A DNA stretch of 8,814 bases from an uncultured Chthoniobacterales bacterium (GCA_934667795.1 CAKUMP010000086.1:1-8814), one strand, 5' to 3'; shown: positions 1 to 6,250, counted from the first letter of the stretch. Made by a program: numbers and translations. Notes: a model not told the origin generated them from the sequence alone.

Positions 1-937
1 GTTCCGGCACGCCCCCTTCCGGTGCACTGAAGGATTCACTCAAACGCCCGGCCTCTCCCGTAGATAGGGAAACTGCCAGTACTGCACTTGTCATCACACT
101 CGTCAGAATTCCGGAACGACGACGCCCACGCATCATCCCCAGCAACGCCCCTGCTCCCAACAATAATATCCCGACGCCTGCTTCTGGAATCACCTGCAAT
201 TCAAAGTCCTGATAAAGCCCACTCACATTGCTATTCCCTGCTCCCAGCCGCAATGCAAAATACCCCGCATCCACATTGGTCGCTCCATTATAAACAATCG
301 ATGCCAGCTCTGTATCTGCCACCCCTTCTTCTGTCAGCGACCAGAGCGATGCCTGAATCGTACTCCCAATCGCATCCACATTCAATTGATACAGGGTATT
401 CGTTACCAGCGCGCTGGAAAGTGGATCCGAAATCGCAGCTCCACCTAATGTATAACTATGCGTATGGGTAGGTGTCCAAAGTCCCAGCCCCATACTGCTC
501 TCTCCTGTCGGAATAAACCCAATGAAATACCCCTGAGTCGGCGCATACGCCAACTGGTTCGACCGAATCATCACCCCAACCACCGTACTCGTAGGAGTCG
601 TCGGATGCGAAAATGCCATTTTCACAGACAACGAAAAATCCGCAATCTTTCCACCCACAATCTCCCCCGTACTTCCCGTATAATAAACCGCTGAATTCAT
701 ACCGAAACCGTCACTAGTCCGCGCCAGCTTCAACACATACCCATCCCCAAAACTCGCCATACTCACATCCGGCGTCCCGCCATTATTCCTCACTTCCCAA
801 TCTTCCGGAAAATCTTCCGAATCAAAACTCTCCACCAATGTCGTCGAATACGCATTCACACAACTCCACGTAACCATTACTCCACACAATAACGTTTTCT
901 TGATGGCAGATAACCAAAATAATGGGGGATTCTTCAT
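1..937 (-). CDS. Exported PEP-CTERM-type protein with readthrough into a second secreted module (partial, open at window edge)
   Basis: The frame starts at the ATG at 937 and has no stop down to base 1 (312 codons seen). Residues 1-29 form a signal peptide (basic and hydrophobic, probable cut after VNA). Residues about 33-248 look like a beta-sandwich, concanavalin/LamG-like exported domain: it opens with VESFDSEDFPEDWEV and has GVMIRSNQ, GYFIGF and YFALRLG strands, but no catalytic motif I recognise. Residues 250-274 are a PEP-CTERM-like sorting tail: IPEAG, a hydrophobic helix and RGRRR. A normal protein of this class ends there. Here the frame goes on with a second signal-like stretch (residues 275-296) and then LSESFSAPEGGVPE, which resembles the start of the first module. 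This could be a true fusion, or a second gene starting inside the tail (ATGs at 136, 133 or 94; GTG at 97). The coding strand is G-rich, and only a weak ribosome binding site is visible. Function unknown; a surface-exposed or envelope-bound role is inferred. Confidence 0.85.
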   Translation of the reverse strand, partial: MKNPPLFWLSAIKKTLLCGVMVTWSCVNAYSTTLVESFDSEDFPEDWEVRNNGGTPDVSMASFGDGYVLKLARTSDGFGMNSAVYYTGSTGEIVGGKIADFSLSVKMAFSHPTTPTSTVVGVMIRSNQLAYAPTQGYFIGFIPTGESSMGLGLWTPTHTHSYTLGGAAISDPLSSALVTNTLYQLNVDAIGSTIQASLWSLTEEGVADTELASIVYNGATNVDAGYFALRLGAGNSNVSGLYQDFELQVIPEAGVGILLLGAGALLGMMRGRRRSGILTSVMTSAVLAVSLSTGEAGRLSESFSAPEGGVPE

Positions 938-966
938 ATCATTTTCTTTCTATAAATTTCCCGCCC

Positions 967-995
967 ACTCTATTGATTGTACGTTAAATCGTCAA
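967..995 (-). promoter_or_regulatory. Promoter of the PEP-CTERM-type gene, with operator in its spacer
   Basis: Reading the minus strand, TTGACG (990-995, 5 of 6 to the sigma-70 -35 consensus) is followed after exactly 17 bases by TAGAGT (967-972, 4 of 6 to the -10). A start near 960 would leave a leader of about 23 bases before the ATG at 937. The 17-base spacer holds an operator-like quasi-palindrome, so a bound protein would block polymerase directly. Confidence 0.6.
976..989. promoter_or_regulatory. Operator-like site 1 (TTGTACG motif)
   Basis: ATTGTACGTTAAAT is a quasi-palindrome about a central CG, with 5 of 7 base pairs symmetric. It contains TTGTACG, shared with sites at 1091 and 6154. 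It lies wholly between the -35 and -10 of the minus-strand promoter. A central CG is typical of LacI-family operators, and TTGTACG is also half of the Bacillus AraR operator as I recall it. Confidence 0.5.
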
Positions 996-1014
996 TAACA
1001 AACTGTATTAAAAT

Positions 1015-1044
1015 TTAGTTTTCTCTATATAAATTACTTATAAT
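1015..1044 (+). promoter_or_regulatory. Candidate promoter of the LacI-family regulator gene
   Basis: A perfect -10 hexamer TATAAT lies at 1039-1044, with a poor -35 candidate TTAGTT at 1015-1020 (18-base spacer). Transcription would start near 1051, giving a leader of about 80-85 bases that contains operator-like site 2. The surrounding sequence is very AT-rich, so chance -10 matches are likely; the -35 is weak. Confidence 0.4.
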
Positions 1045-1090
1045 AAACTAATTACATATTTTATCTTGCTTTTATGAATTGGTATTTATA

Positions 1091-1102
1091 TTGTACGAAC
1101 AA
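1091..1102. promoter_or_regulatory. Operator-like site 2 (near-perfect palindrome TTGTACGAACAA)
   Basis: Five of the six base pairs are symmetric about a central CG (only A1095/A1098 fails). It sits about 40 bases after the candidate transcription start and 34 bases before the ATG at 1136, which would suit autorepression by roadblock. It is the best of the three TTGTACG sites in the window and closely resembles the recalled AraR operator core TTGTACGTACAA. Confidence 0.55.
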
Positions 1103-1135
1103 GCAGCTTACAATTGTGGAAGAGCGAATGTGTCC

Positions 1136-2227
1136 ATGGTGAACCAGAAACAAATAGCGGAAGCGTTGAACATGACCCAGCAAGCGGTGTCAGCGGCATT
1201 ACGTCCGGAGGGTATGCCTGGGACGGTACGTGTTGCGCCGAAAACGCGTCAGCTGGTTCTGGAAACGGCCAAAAAAATGGGGTATCGGAGCAATCGTTAT
1301 GCCTCGATCCTGAAATCCGGCAAGAGCCAGTTAATTGCGATTTTATATATTAGTGTCAGTTACGACTGGGTGGACAAGGTTCAGGCAATTTCTCAGGAGA
1401 TAAAAAAGCAGGGGTATATTCCCTGGCCGTATGACATTCGGAGTTATCGGGATCGTCTGGAAGAATTAATGGATCTGCTTTTGATGTCGAAAGTGGAAGG
1501 GATCGTGGTGACGACCGGGACACCGGTAAAGCTGATGGAAATGCTTTTTACGACGCGCATCCCCATGGTGGCGCTGCAGAGTATTATTTTTGAAGGTATC
1601 CCCTGGGTGGGGCCAGATAAAGTCGCAGGATTTGTTGAAATTACCCGACACCTTTACGAGCAAGGGTGTAAACGTGTTTATCTTGGTCGTCCGGAGCCAA
1701 AAAGTAAATTTGATCGACGACTGCATCCTGAAATGCTGCCCGATTCCCATGCGGGGTTTCTGGAATACTATCGACAAAACCGTCTTCCGAAACCGGAACT
1801 TCCACTCGTTTTTCTTCCGGAAAATTATACGGAAGAGCCGCATACGTTGAATGGGAACATTGATGAATATAAAAGCGGATACCTGCTTGCCCAGGAATCC
1901 TTGAAGTATTGTCCAGACGCGTTAATTCTGCCGAATGACAACACCGCGATGGGTGCCCTCTGCGGGTTTCGCGATGCAGGACTTCGTGTGCCGGAGGATA
2001 TTTGTGTGACCGGCTTTAATGGAGAACTTCAGACCCTCTATTCCTGGATTCCAATCACGACCGTGTATCAACCCGCCACTTCCATGGGGCAGGAAATTGG
2101 CAAACTCATTGCTAAACTCATTCAAACCCCACACACTAACCGTTATCGTAAACCTTCTTACCATCCCTGTCGCTTTGAAGCTCGACAATCCAGCACCCGT
2201 ATTCCACTCACTACCCACACTTGTTAG
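1136..2227 (+). CDS. LacI-family transcriptional regulator
   Basis: A 363-residue DNA-binding repressor or activator that probably senses a sugar. Residues 3-22 form the LacI-type helix-turn-helix (NQKQIAEALNMTQQAVSAAL), followed by a hinge region with YRSNRYASILKSGKS at about 50-63. Residues about 65-340 are a periplasmic-binding-protein-like sensor: LILPNDNTAMGA at 263-274, VTGFNG at 291-296 and TTVYQP at 308-313 match the usual C-terminal LacI blocks, and RFEARQSSTR at 346-355 is the closing strand, so the gene looks intact. The frame extends upstream to a TTG at 1079, but the domain begins right at the ATG at 1136. A GGAAGAG at 1118-1124 suits a GTG start at 1130 slightly better, so the true start may lie two codons earlier. 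The gene for the secreted DUF4838 protein follows after 12 bases, suggesting co-transcription. The effector cannot be read from the sequence. Confidence 0.93.
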   Translation: MVNQKQIAEALNMTQQAVSAALRPEGMPGTVRVAPKTRQLVLETAKKMGYRSNRYASILKSGKSQLIAILYISVSYDWVDKVQAISQEIKKQGYIPWPYDIRSYRDRLEELMDLLLMSKVEGIVVTTGTPVKLMEMLFTTRIPMVALQSIIFEGIPWVGPDKVAGFVEITRHLYEQGCKRVYLGRPEPKSKFDRRLHPEMLPDSHAGFLEYYRQNRLPKPELPLVFLPENYTEEPHTLNGNIDEYKSGYLLAQESLKYCPDALILPNDNTAMGALCGFRDAGLRVPEDICVTGFNGELQTLYSWIPITTVYQPATSMGQEIGKLIAKLIQTPHTNRYRKPSYHPCRFEARQSSTRIPLTTHTC

Positions 2228-2239
2228 TACTTTTTTATT

Positions 2240-4762
2240 ATGAAATCACACCCCCTTCTTTCCTGTACCGCCGGACTCACGCTTTCTCTGACCTGGATCA
2301 GTTTTTGTTTTGGCGCTGCTAAATACCCGGAAGACAAACCCACGGAAGTCGTTTCGGAAGCACCTGCATCCACCGATCAAAACACATTCGAACTGGTCAG
2401 TAACGGGGTCTCAGAATATGTCATTGTGACCGATGAAAATCCTGCTCCGCAAGTTCAAGACGCAGTAGAGGAGTTGAATTACTGGATCAAACGGATTTCA
2501 GGCGCCGAGTTGAAAGTCACAACCACCGATCAATTTGATGCATCGCAACCTTACATTGCGGTGGGTGTTAGTGCTTTAACAAAAGAAAACGGCTGGTCTG
2601 AAACACCGTTTGCGCAGGAAGAAGCGCGTATCTTTATCGAACCCGGGCGTATTGGGCTGGTCGGAAACGATGCAACCCCTTATGAAGAAATTTCCTGGAC
2701 GGGGACCTATTATGCGGTTCTGGAGTTTATTCAAAAATCCCTGAATGCGCGCTGGATCTGGCCGGGAGAACTGGGCGAAATATTTGAGCCTCGCGAGACC
2801 ATTGCAGTAGAGCCCGCAACCTGGAGCTGGAAGCCTACAATTACGTTGAACCGTGACCTGCGAAATTCCTTTGGTCCCCGGGAAGAACCTCGACGCATCC
2901 TTTCTTTCCAAACCCATCTCGGCAGGACACTGGATTTCGACGCATCCGTGGCTCTCTTTGATCAACATCACCGCTGGTTGAAACGGGAACGCATGAACAA
3001 GTCTTCCAATGTGAAATTCGGACACGCGTTTTCCGACTGGTGGGAAAACTACCATGAAAATCATCTCGACTGGTTTGCCCAGCCACCCGAGGGCGCTCCC
3101 ATCCGTGGCGGCAAAGGCGTGAAACTCAACCTCTCCAATCCGGAAGTCCAGGACCAGATCATTTCTCTTTGGAAAGCAGCATGGGAAAAAAATCCTAAAG
3201 CCAACCAATACCTGAATGTCGCCCCCAACGACAGTCGAGGGTTTGATACCCGTCCGGAAACCCGTGCATGGGATGCTCCCGAAATGCAGAAACTTTCCGA
3301 TAAAGAAATTTTCAGCAGCGATATTGCAATCGTGAGCGACCGCTATGCAAAATTCTGGAATATCCTTGCCCGACGCGCCCGCGAAATTGACCCCAAGGTG
3401 ATGGTTTCCACGTATGCGTATCGCAATTACCGCAAACCACCTCTGGCGACCGAGAAGCTGGAGGAAAATATCATCATCGGATATGTCGGCGGCGAAGGGT
3501 ATTATCCGGACGAACGGTTTATTGTAGAGGAATGGAAAAAATGGGCTGACCTCGGCGCAACGATGGCATGGCGCCCCAACCTTCTGCATTGCGGCGGCGG
3601 TGCCCCTTATCTTTACTCCCGACAACTGGCTGAAGATTTTAAGTTTTTCCACGAAAATGCACTGCGTTCCAGCGACTTTGATTCACTTGTCGGATTCTGG
3701 TCTGTTCAAGGGCTGAATTATTATGTGCTTGCGGAATTACATTCACGTCCGGAAACCAGTTACGAAACACTGGCCGATGAATTCTTCAGCGCATTTGGTC
3801 CGGCGAAGGAAGCGATCAGGGATTACCATACATTTTTTGAAAAAAATACCGAAAACAGCCCACGCCTGATGCGCGCACACAATCTCGTTTCGCACGAAAC
3901 CTGGGGCGGATGGTGGAAAGCCCATATTCGTGTGATCCCACTCCTGTACCCACCAGAAGTTCTGGAACAAGGCGCCGCTTACATGACGGCAGCCAAAGAA
4001 GCTGTCGCACAGGCACCGAAAATTTATCAGGACCGCGTCGCATTTATTGAAAAAGGCCTCATCCATACCACGCTGATGGCCGAAACATTTCGTAAACTGA
4101 ATCTGCAGGACCCCAATCAAAAACTCGACCCCGCGCAATCGTACGACATCCTCAAACCCTTATGGGATCTTCGTATGACGATGTTGACCGATTTAGCCCT
4201 GCCTGTTTCCAGGCTGTTTACCGAAGAACAACGCCAGCTCAAAATCTGGCAGGCATTTGTCGAAACACAACCCGCAGCCACATCCAAAGAAGAAGTTTTC
4301 CCACTGGATGCCAACTGGTTGATTCGACTCGACCCCGATACAAAAGGGCTCACGGAAAACTGGCAATCCCAGCCGCCCACATCCTCCACTTCTGCGGACT
4401 GGCAGGAAGCACAGATCGCAATGCCCTGGCGTCGCGCCCTCCCGGAAGCGACCGACACGGATAGTCATGTGGTCTGGTATCGCACGCAATTTAAAGTGCC
4501 TGATCTCAAAGATACCGGTGAGCACATTCTGTTACGTTTCGGTTCAGTCGATTCCGATGTGAAAATCTGGATCAACGGAACCTTGGTCCACGAACGTGGC
4601 TACCCACACAATGGCAGTTACGAATCCTGGAGCGAACCCTTCGAATTCGATGTCGCTAAATTCACCCAACAAGGTGCCGACAACCAACTCGTCATTCGTG
4701 TAGAAAGCAAAAGCAAAAACGCCGGCATCACCGGCAAAGTCCACCTCGTCCTGAGCGAATAA
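2240..4762 (+). CDS. Secreted DUF4838 (alpha-glucuronidase-like fold) protein with C-terminal beta-sandwich domain
   Basis: An 840-residue exported protein. Residues 1-27 are a signal peptide (probable cut after FGAA). Residues about 48-190 form an alpha/beta domain like the N-terminal domain of GH67 alpha-glucuronidases and similar glycosidases (VQDAVEELNYWIKRISGAEL, then GTYYAVLEFIQ). Residues about 195-500 match the DUF4838 barrel region, with NVAPNDSRGF at 326-335 and VSTYAYRNYRKPP at 389-401. Residues about 501-665 look helical, and 690-840 form a galactose-binding/GH2-N-like beta-sandwich (VWYRTQFKVP, KIWINGTLVHERGY). DUF4838 proteins are commonly found in polysaccharide-use loci of Bacteroidota and PVC bacteria; their exact reaction is unsettled, so glycan hydrolysis is an inference. 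Many relatives carry cysteine pairs after the VxPND motif; this protein has DTRPETRAWD there instead. No ribosome binding site is evident before the ATG; a T-rich stretch (2230-2239) sits there. Probably co-transcribed with the LacI-type gene. Confidence 0.88.
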   Translation: MKSHPLLSCTAGLTLSLTWISFCFGAAKYPEDKPTEVVSEAPASTDQNTFELVSNGVSEYVIVTDENPAPQVQDAVEELNYWIKRISGAELKVTTTDQFDASQPYIAVGVSALTKENGWSETPFAQEEARIFIEPGRIGLVGNDATPYEEISWTGTYYAVLEFIQKSLNARWIWPGELGEIFEPRETIAVEPATWSWKPTITLNRDLRNSFGPREEPRRILSFQTHLGRTLDFDASVALFDQHHRWLKRERMNKSSNVKFGHAFSDWWENYHENHLDWFAQPPEGAPIRGGKGVKLNLSNPEVQDQIISLWKAAWEKNPKANQYLNVAPNDSRGFDTRPETRAWDAPEMQKLSDKEIFSSDIAIVSDRYAKFWNILARRAREIDPKVMVSTYAYRNYRKPPLATEKLEENIIIGYVGGEGYYPDERFIVEEWKKWADLGATMAWRPNLLHCGGGAPYLYSRQLAEDFKFFHENALRSSDFDSLVGFWSVQGLNYYVLAELHSRPETSYETLADEFFSAFGPAKEAIRDYHTFFEKNTENSPRLMRAHNLVSHETWGGWWKAHIRVIPLLYPPEVLEQGAAYMTAAKEAVAQAPKIYQDRVAFIEKGLIHTTLMAETFRKLNLQDPNQKLDPAQSYDILKPLWDLRMTMLTDLALPVSRLFTEEQRQLKIWQAFVETQPAATSKEEVFPLDANWLIRLDPDTKGLTENWQSQPPTSSTSADWQEAQIAMPWRRALPEATDTDSHVVWYRTQFKVPDLKDTGEHILLRFGSVDSDVKIWINGTLVHERGYPHNGSYESWSEPFEFDVAKFTQQGADNQLVIRVESKSKNAGITGKVHLVLSE

Positions 4763-4767
4763 ATACC

Positions 4768-4814
4768 GGGAGCCCTGGGAGCGCCGACGTCCCCGTCGGC
4801 CAACGTGCCGTTGG
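4768..4814. repeat. Tandem hairpin element, likely a dispersed intergenic repeat
   Basis: Two tight perfect hairpins lie back to back. GCCGACG (4783-4789) pairs with CGTCGGC (4794-4800) across a TCCC loop, and CCAACG (4800-4805) pairs with CGTTGG (4809-4814) across TGC. They share base 4800, so both cannot form fully at once. GGGAGC occurs twice just before them (4768 and 4777). The element sits between convergent genes, where a bidirectional terminator or a REP-like repeat would be expected; neither hairpin is followed by a T run. Dispersed repeats of this style are, in my recollection, common in PVC genomes. No second copy is inside the window. Confidence 0.5.
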
Positions 4815-4889
4815 ATCATTTAGGCGCTACCGTGCCAATGGCATTTTATCCCCTGTCGGCTGAAAAAGGATCAATCCCCCAATGCCCAG

Positions 4890-6032
4890 TCACAAATTCC
4901 CGGAAGCAAACAGCTTGTTTTCTTCCGGACGAGTGGTTTGTCCAGTCAATATCCGCATGGGAAAATAAATCCCCGGGACGTCTCCCATGTGATTGGCAGA
5001 ACGTTTTTGAAACAGCCGGATAAAGCCTTCTCCAATTTTCCCAAAGGGCTGTTCTGTTGCTGTCAGCAGGGGTAAACTCCCATCCGTACGATGGATCCCG
5101 TTTCCTCCTATGACACTCATGGTGGAAGGTATTTTAATATCAAACTCCTGCGCCACATCCAACACGCCCAATGCGAGATCATCCGCTGTACAATAGACGG
5201 CATCCGGTGCTCTGCCTTTATTTGTCAAAAACTCACGAAACGTTGCATACCCGGATGTACGCGTATTCTCCGGCGCATTGACTCTGTAAATTTCCGGTAG
5301 CGTTCCCCCCTCCAGACCCAGTCCGGTGAGTACCCCGGCGTATATTAACTGACAGGAGGTGGACTTTTCCGCGCCCGGTGCCTGCAGCAATAACACACGT
5401 TCTCGTCCGGTCTGCCCCCACACACGCCCAATCTTCTGCGCAGTTCCATAATAATCCGGCGAAAGAAAATTGACGGTGTCGCTCGGAGACATCGGATTGT
5501 AAAAAATACACGGAACCCCACATGTTTCAAAAAATGCAATGAGCTTTTTCGTTGCTGGCCCCGGATAAGAAAAGAAAAAACAATCCATACCACTCACCCC
5601 CGCACGCAGGCTGTCAAAATCAATCGCATCCAGATTCGCAAGATCAAAGGCCACCGGCTTGAATTTAATTTCCATCCCTTCCTTCATCGCCTCTCGCACC
5701 ATACCGCCATACAAACTCTCCGAACGTTTTTTGGCCACTTCTTCATGCTCCGGCGTCACAAAAGAATTCATCCCGATCACTAACTCCCCTTTTTTCTGCC
5801 GCAGATGCGGAATCCAGAATGCCCCACTCCCAGGAAAAATTTCCACTCTCCCATCTTTGGATAAATCCACTAAAACATTCCTCACACTGCTCGCACTCAC
5901 ACCCGTCTTTTTCGAAATCTCACGAATTGGCGGTAAACGAAAATTGACCTTCTTCTCCCCCACCTTCAACTCCTGGTCAAGATAGTTGTACACCTTGTCA
6001 AAGGTCCCCATTCGGCCTGCTGCTCTCTCCAT
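4890..6032 (-). CDS. GntR-type winged helix / LacI-type sensor transcriptional regulator (AraR-like architecture)
   Basis: A cytosolic sugar-responsive regulator of about 380 residues. Residues about 12-75 form a GntR-type winged helix, with the signature RLPPIREISKKTGVSASSVR (32-51) and the wing GRVEIFPGSGAFW (61-73). The rest is a LacI/periplasmic-binding-protein-like sensor: it starts at ELVIGMNSF, has YCTADDLALGVLD and SVIGGNG, and ends with LTATEQPFGKIGEGF and the closing strand GIYFPMRILTG. This domain order is that of Bacillus AraR, but the ligand cannot be assigned. Start choice: the ATG at 6041 has GAGGA directly against it with no spacer, while the ATG at 6032 has the same GAGGA nine bases upstream and is preferred. 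An ATG at 6011, just ahead of the domain, is also possible. It is convergent with the DUF4838 gene and divergent from the LamG genes, which it may control. Confidence 0.92.
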   Translation of the reverse strand: MERAAGRMGTFDKVYNYLDQELKVGEKKVNFRLPPIREISKKTGVSASSVRNVLVDLSKDGRVEIFPGSGAFWIPHLRQKKGELVIGMNSFVTPEHEEVAKKRSESLYGGMVREAMKEGMEIKFKPVAFDLANLDAIDFDSLRAGVSGMDCFFFSYPGPATKKLIAFFETCGVPCIFYNPMSPSDTVNFLSPDYYGTAQKIGRVWGQTGRERVLLLQAPGAEKSTSCQLIYAGVLTGLGLEGGTLPEIYRVNAPENTRTSGYATFREFLTNKGRAPDAVYCTADDLALGVLDVAQEFDIKIPSTMSVIGGNGIHRTDGSLPLLTATEQPFGKIGEGFIRLFQKRSANHMGDVPGIYFPMRILTGQTTRPEENKLFASGNL

Positions 6033-6049
6033 TGTTTTCATTCCTCTTC

Positions 6050-6079
6050 ATAAAACACTTTATCTTTTCCTTTTGTCAA
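6050..6079 (-). promoter_or_regulatory. Candidate promoter of the AraR-like regulator gene
   Basis: On the minus strand a perfect TTGACA (6074-6079) is followed after 18 bases by TTTTAT (6050-6055, 4 of 6 to the -10). Transcription would start near 6043, only a couple of bases ahead of the ATG at 6041. This would give either a leaderless message or use of the later ATG at 6011. A promoter further upstream in the AT-rich region cannot be excluded. Confidence 0.4.
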
Positions 6080-6121
6080 TATTTATAATCAATTTTAAAC
6101 AAATTTATTTAGAGATTTTTT

Positions 6122-6151
6122 TTGAATAATTTTGTTGCAAACTCTGATTAT
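6122..6151 (+). promoter_or_regulatory. Candidate promoter of the LamG gene row
   Basis: TTGAAT (6122-6127) and GATTAT (6146-6151), each 4 of 6 to consensus, are 18 bases apart. Transcription would start near 6158, inside or next to operator-like site 3. The hexamers are weak and the region is AT-rich, so the call rests mainly on the position relative to the operator and the gene. Confidence 0.35.
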
Positions 6152-6166
6152 TTTTGTACGCTCATG
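6151..6166. promoter_or_regulatory. Operator-like site 3 (TTGTACG half-site)
   Basis: TTTTTGTACGCTCATG carries the same TTGTACG core (6154-6160) as the sites at 977 and 1091. Only the left half is well preserved: on the right, CA at 6163-6164 fits the palindrome but the other bases do not. It would overlap the start point of the candidate plus-strand promoter, as expected for a repressor site in front of the LamG genes. Confidence 0.4.
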
Positions 6167-6203
6167 AAAACGAGTGATGGCAGGCATCTAAAATGGATGT
6201 CTG
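6159..6203 (+). other. Two stem-loops in the 5' leader of the first LamG gene
   Basis: The first stem pairs CGCTC (6159-6163) with GAGTG (6172-6176) over an 8-base loop, with one G-U pair. The second pairs CAGGCATC (6181-6188) with GATGTCTG (6196-6203) over TAAAATG: eight pairs including one G-U. If transcription starts near 6158, the first hairpin would sit at the very 5' end of the message, where it could stabilise the RNA or affect translation. No riboswitch class is recognised. Confidence 0.4.
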
Positions 6204-6250
6204 AGATAAGAAACCCGAAATTCATTACAACCCAGGACCACTTCTCATGA
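6164..6250 (+). CDS. Possible 28-residue leader peptide overlapping the LamG gene start
   Basis: An ATG at 6164 opens a 28-codon frame starting MKTSDGRHLKWM and ending at the TGA at 6248-6250, so its stop overlaps the ATG of the next gene as ATGA, the classic geometry of translational coupling. The ATG falls inside the loop of the first leader hairpin and just after the candidate transcription start. There is no ribosome binding site, the peptide is not recognised, and an open frame of this length is common by chance, so the call is tentative. Confidence 0.25.
   Translation: MKTSDGRHLKWMSEIRNPKFITTQDHFS

Noticed and set aside
88..694. Two overlapping plus-strand open frames
   Set aside because: They lie opposite the minus-strand exported protein gene, whose signal peptide, domain and sorting tail are clear. 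The plus-strand products are low-complexity and rich in Pro, Ser, His or Arg.
1079..1135. N-terminal extension of the LacI-type regulator from a TTG at 1079
   Set aside because: The extra 19 residues precede the helix-turn-helix without similarity to the family, the TTG has no ribosome site, and the stretch holds the operator-like palindrome. The ATG at 1136 or GTG at 1130 is better.
2576..3652. Long minus-strand open frame (358 codons) opposite the DUF4838 gene
   Set aside because: It is fully antisense to a convincing gene, has no recognisable domain, signal or ribosome site, and its residue pattern is the kind produced by the complementary strand of a stop-poor coding region.
4833..4848. 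Intrinsic terminator: GTGCC-AAT-GGCAT followed by TTTTA-like bases
   Set aside because: The stem is only four Watson-Crick pairs plus a wobble, and the T run is short. Too weak to annotate as a terminator, though it could help end transcription of the DUF4838 gene.
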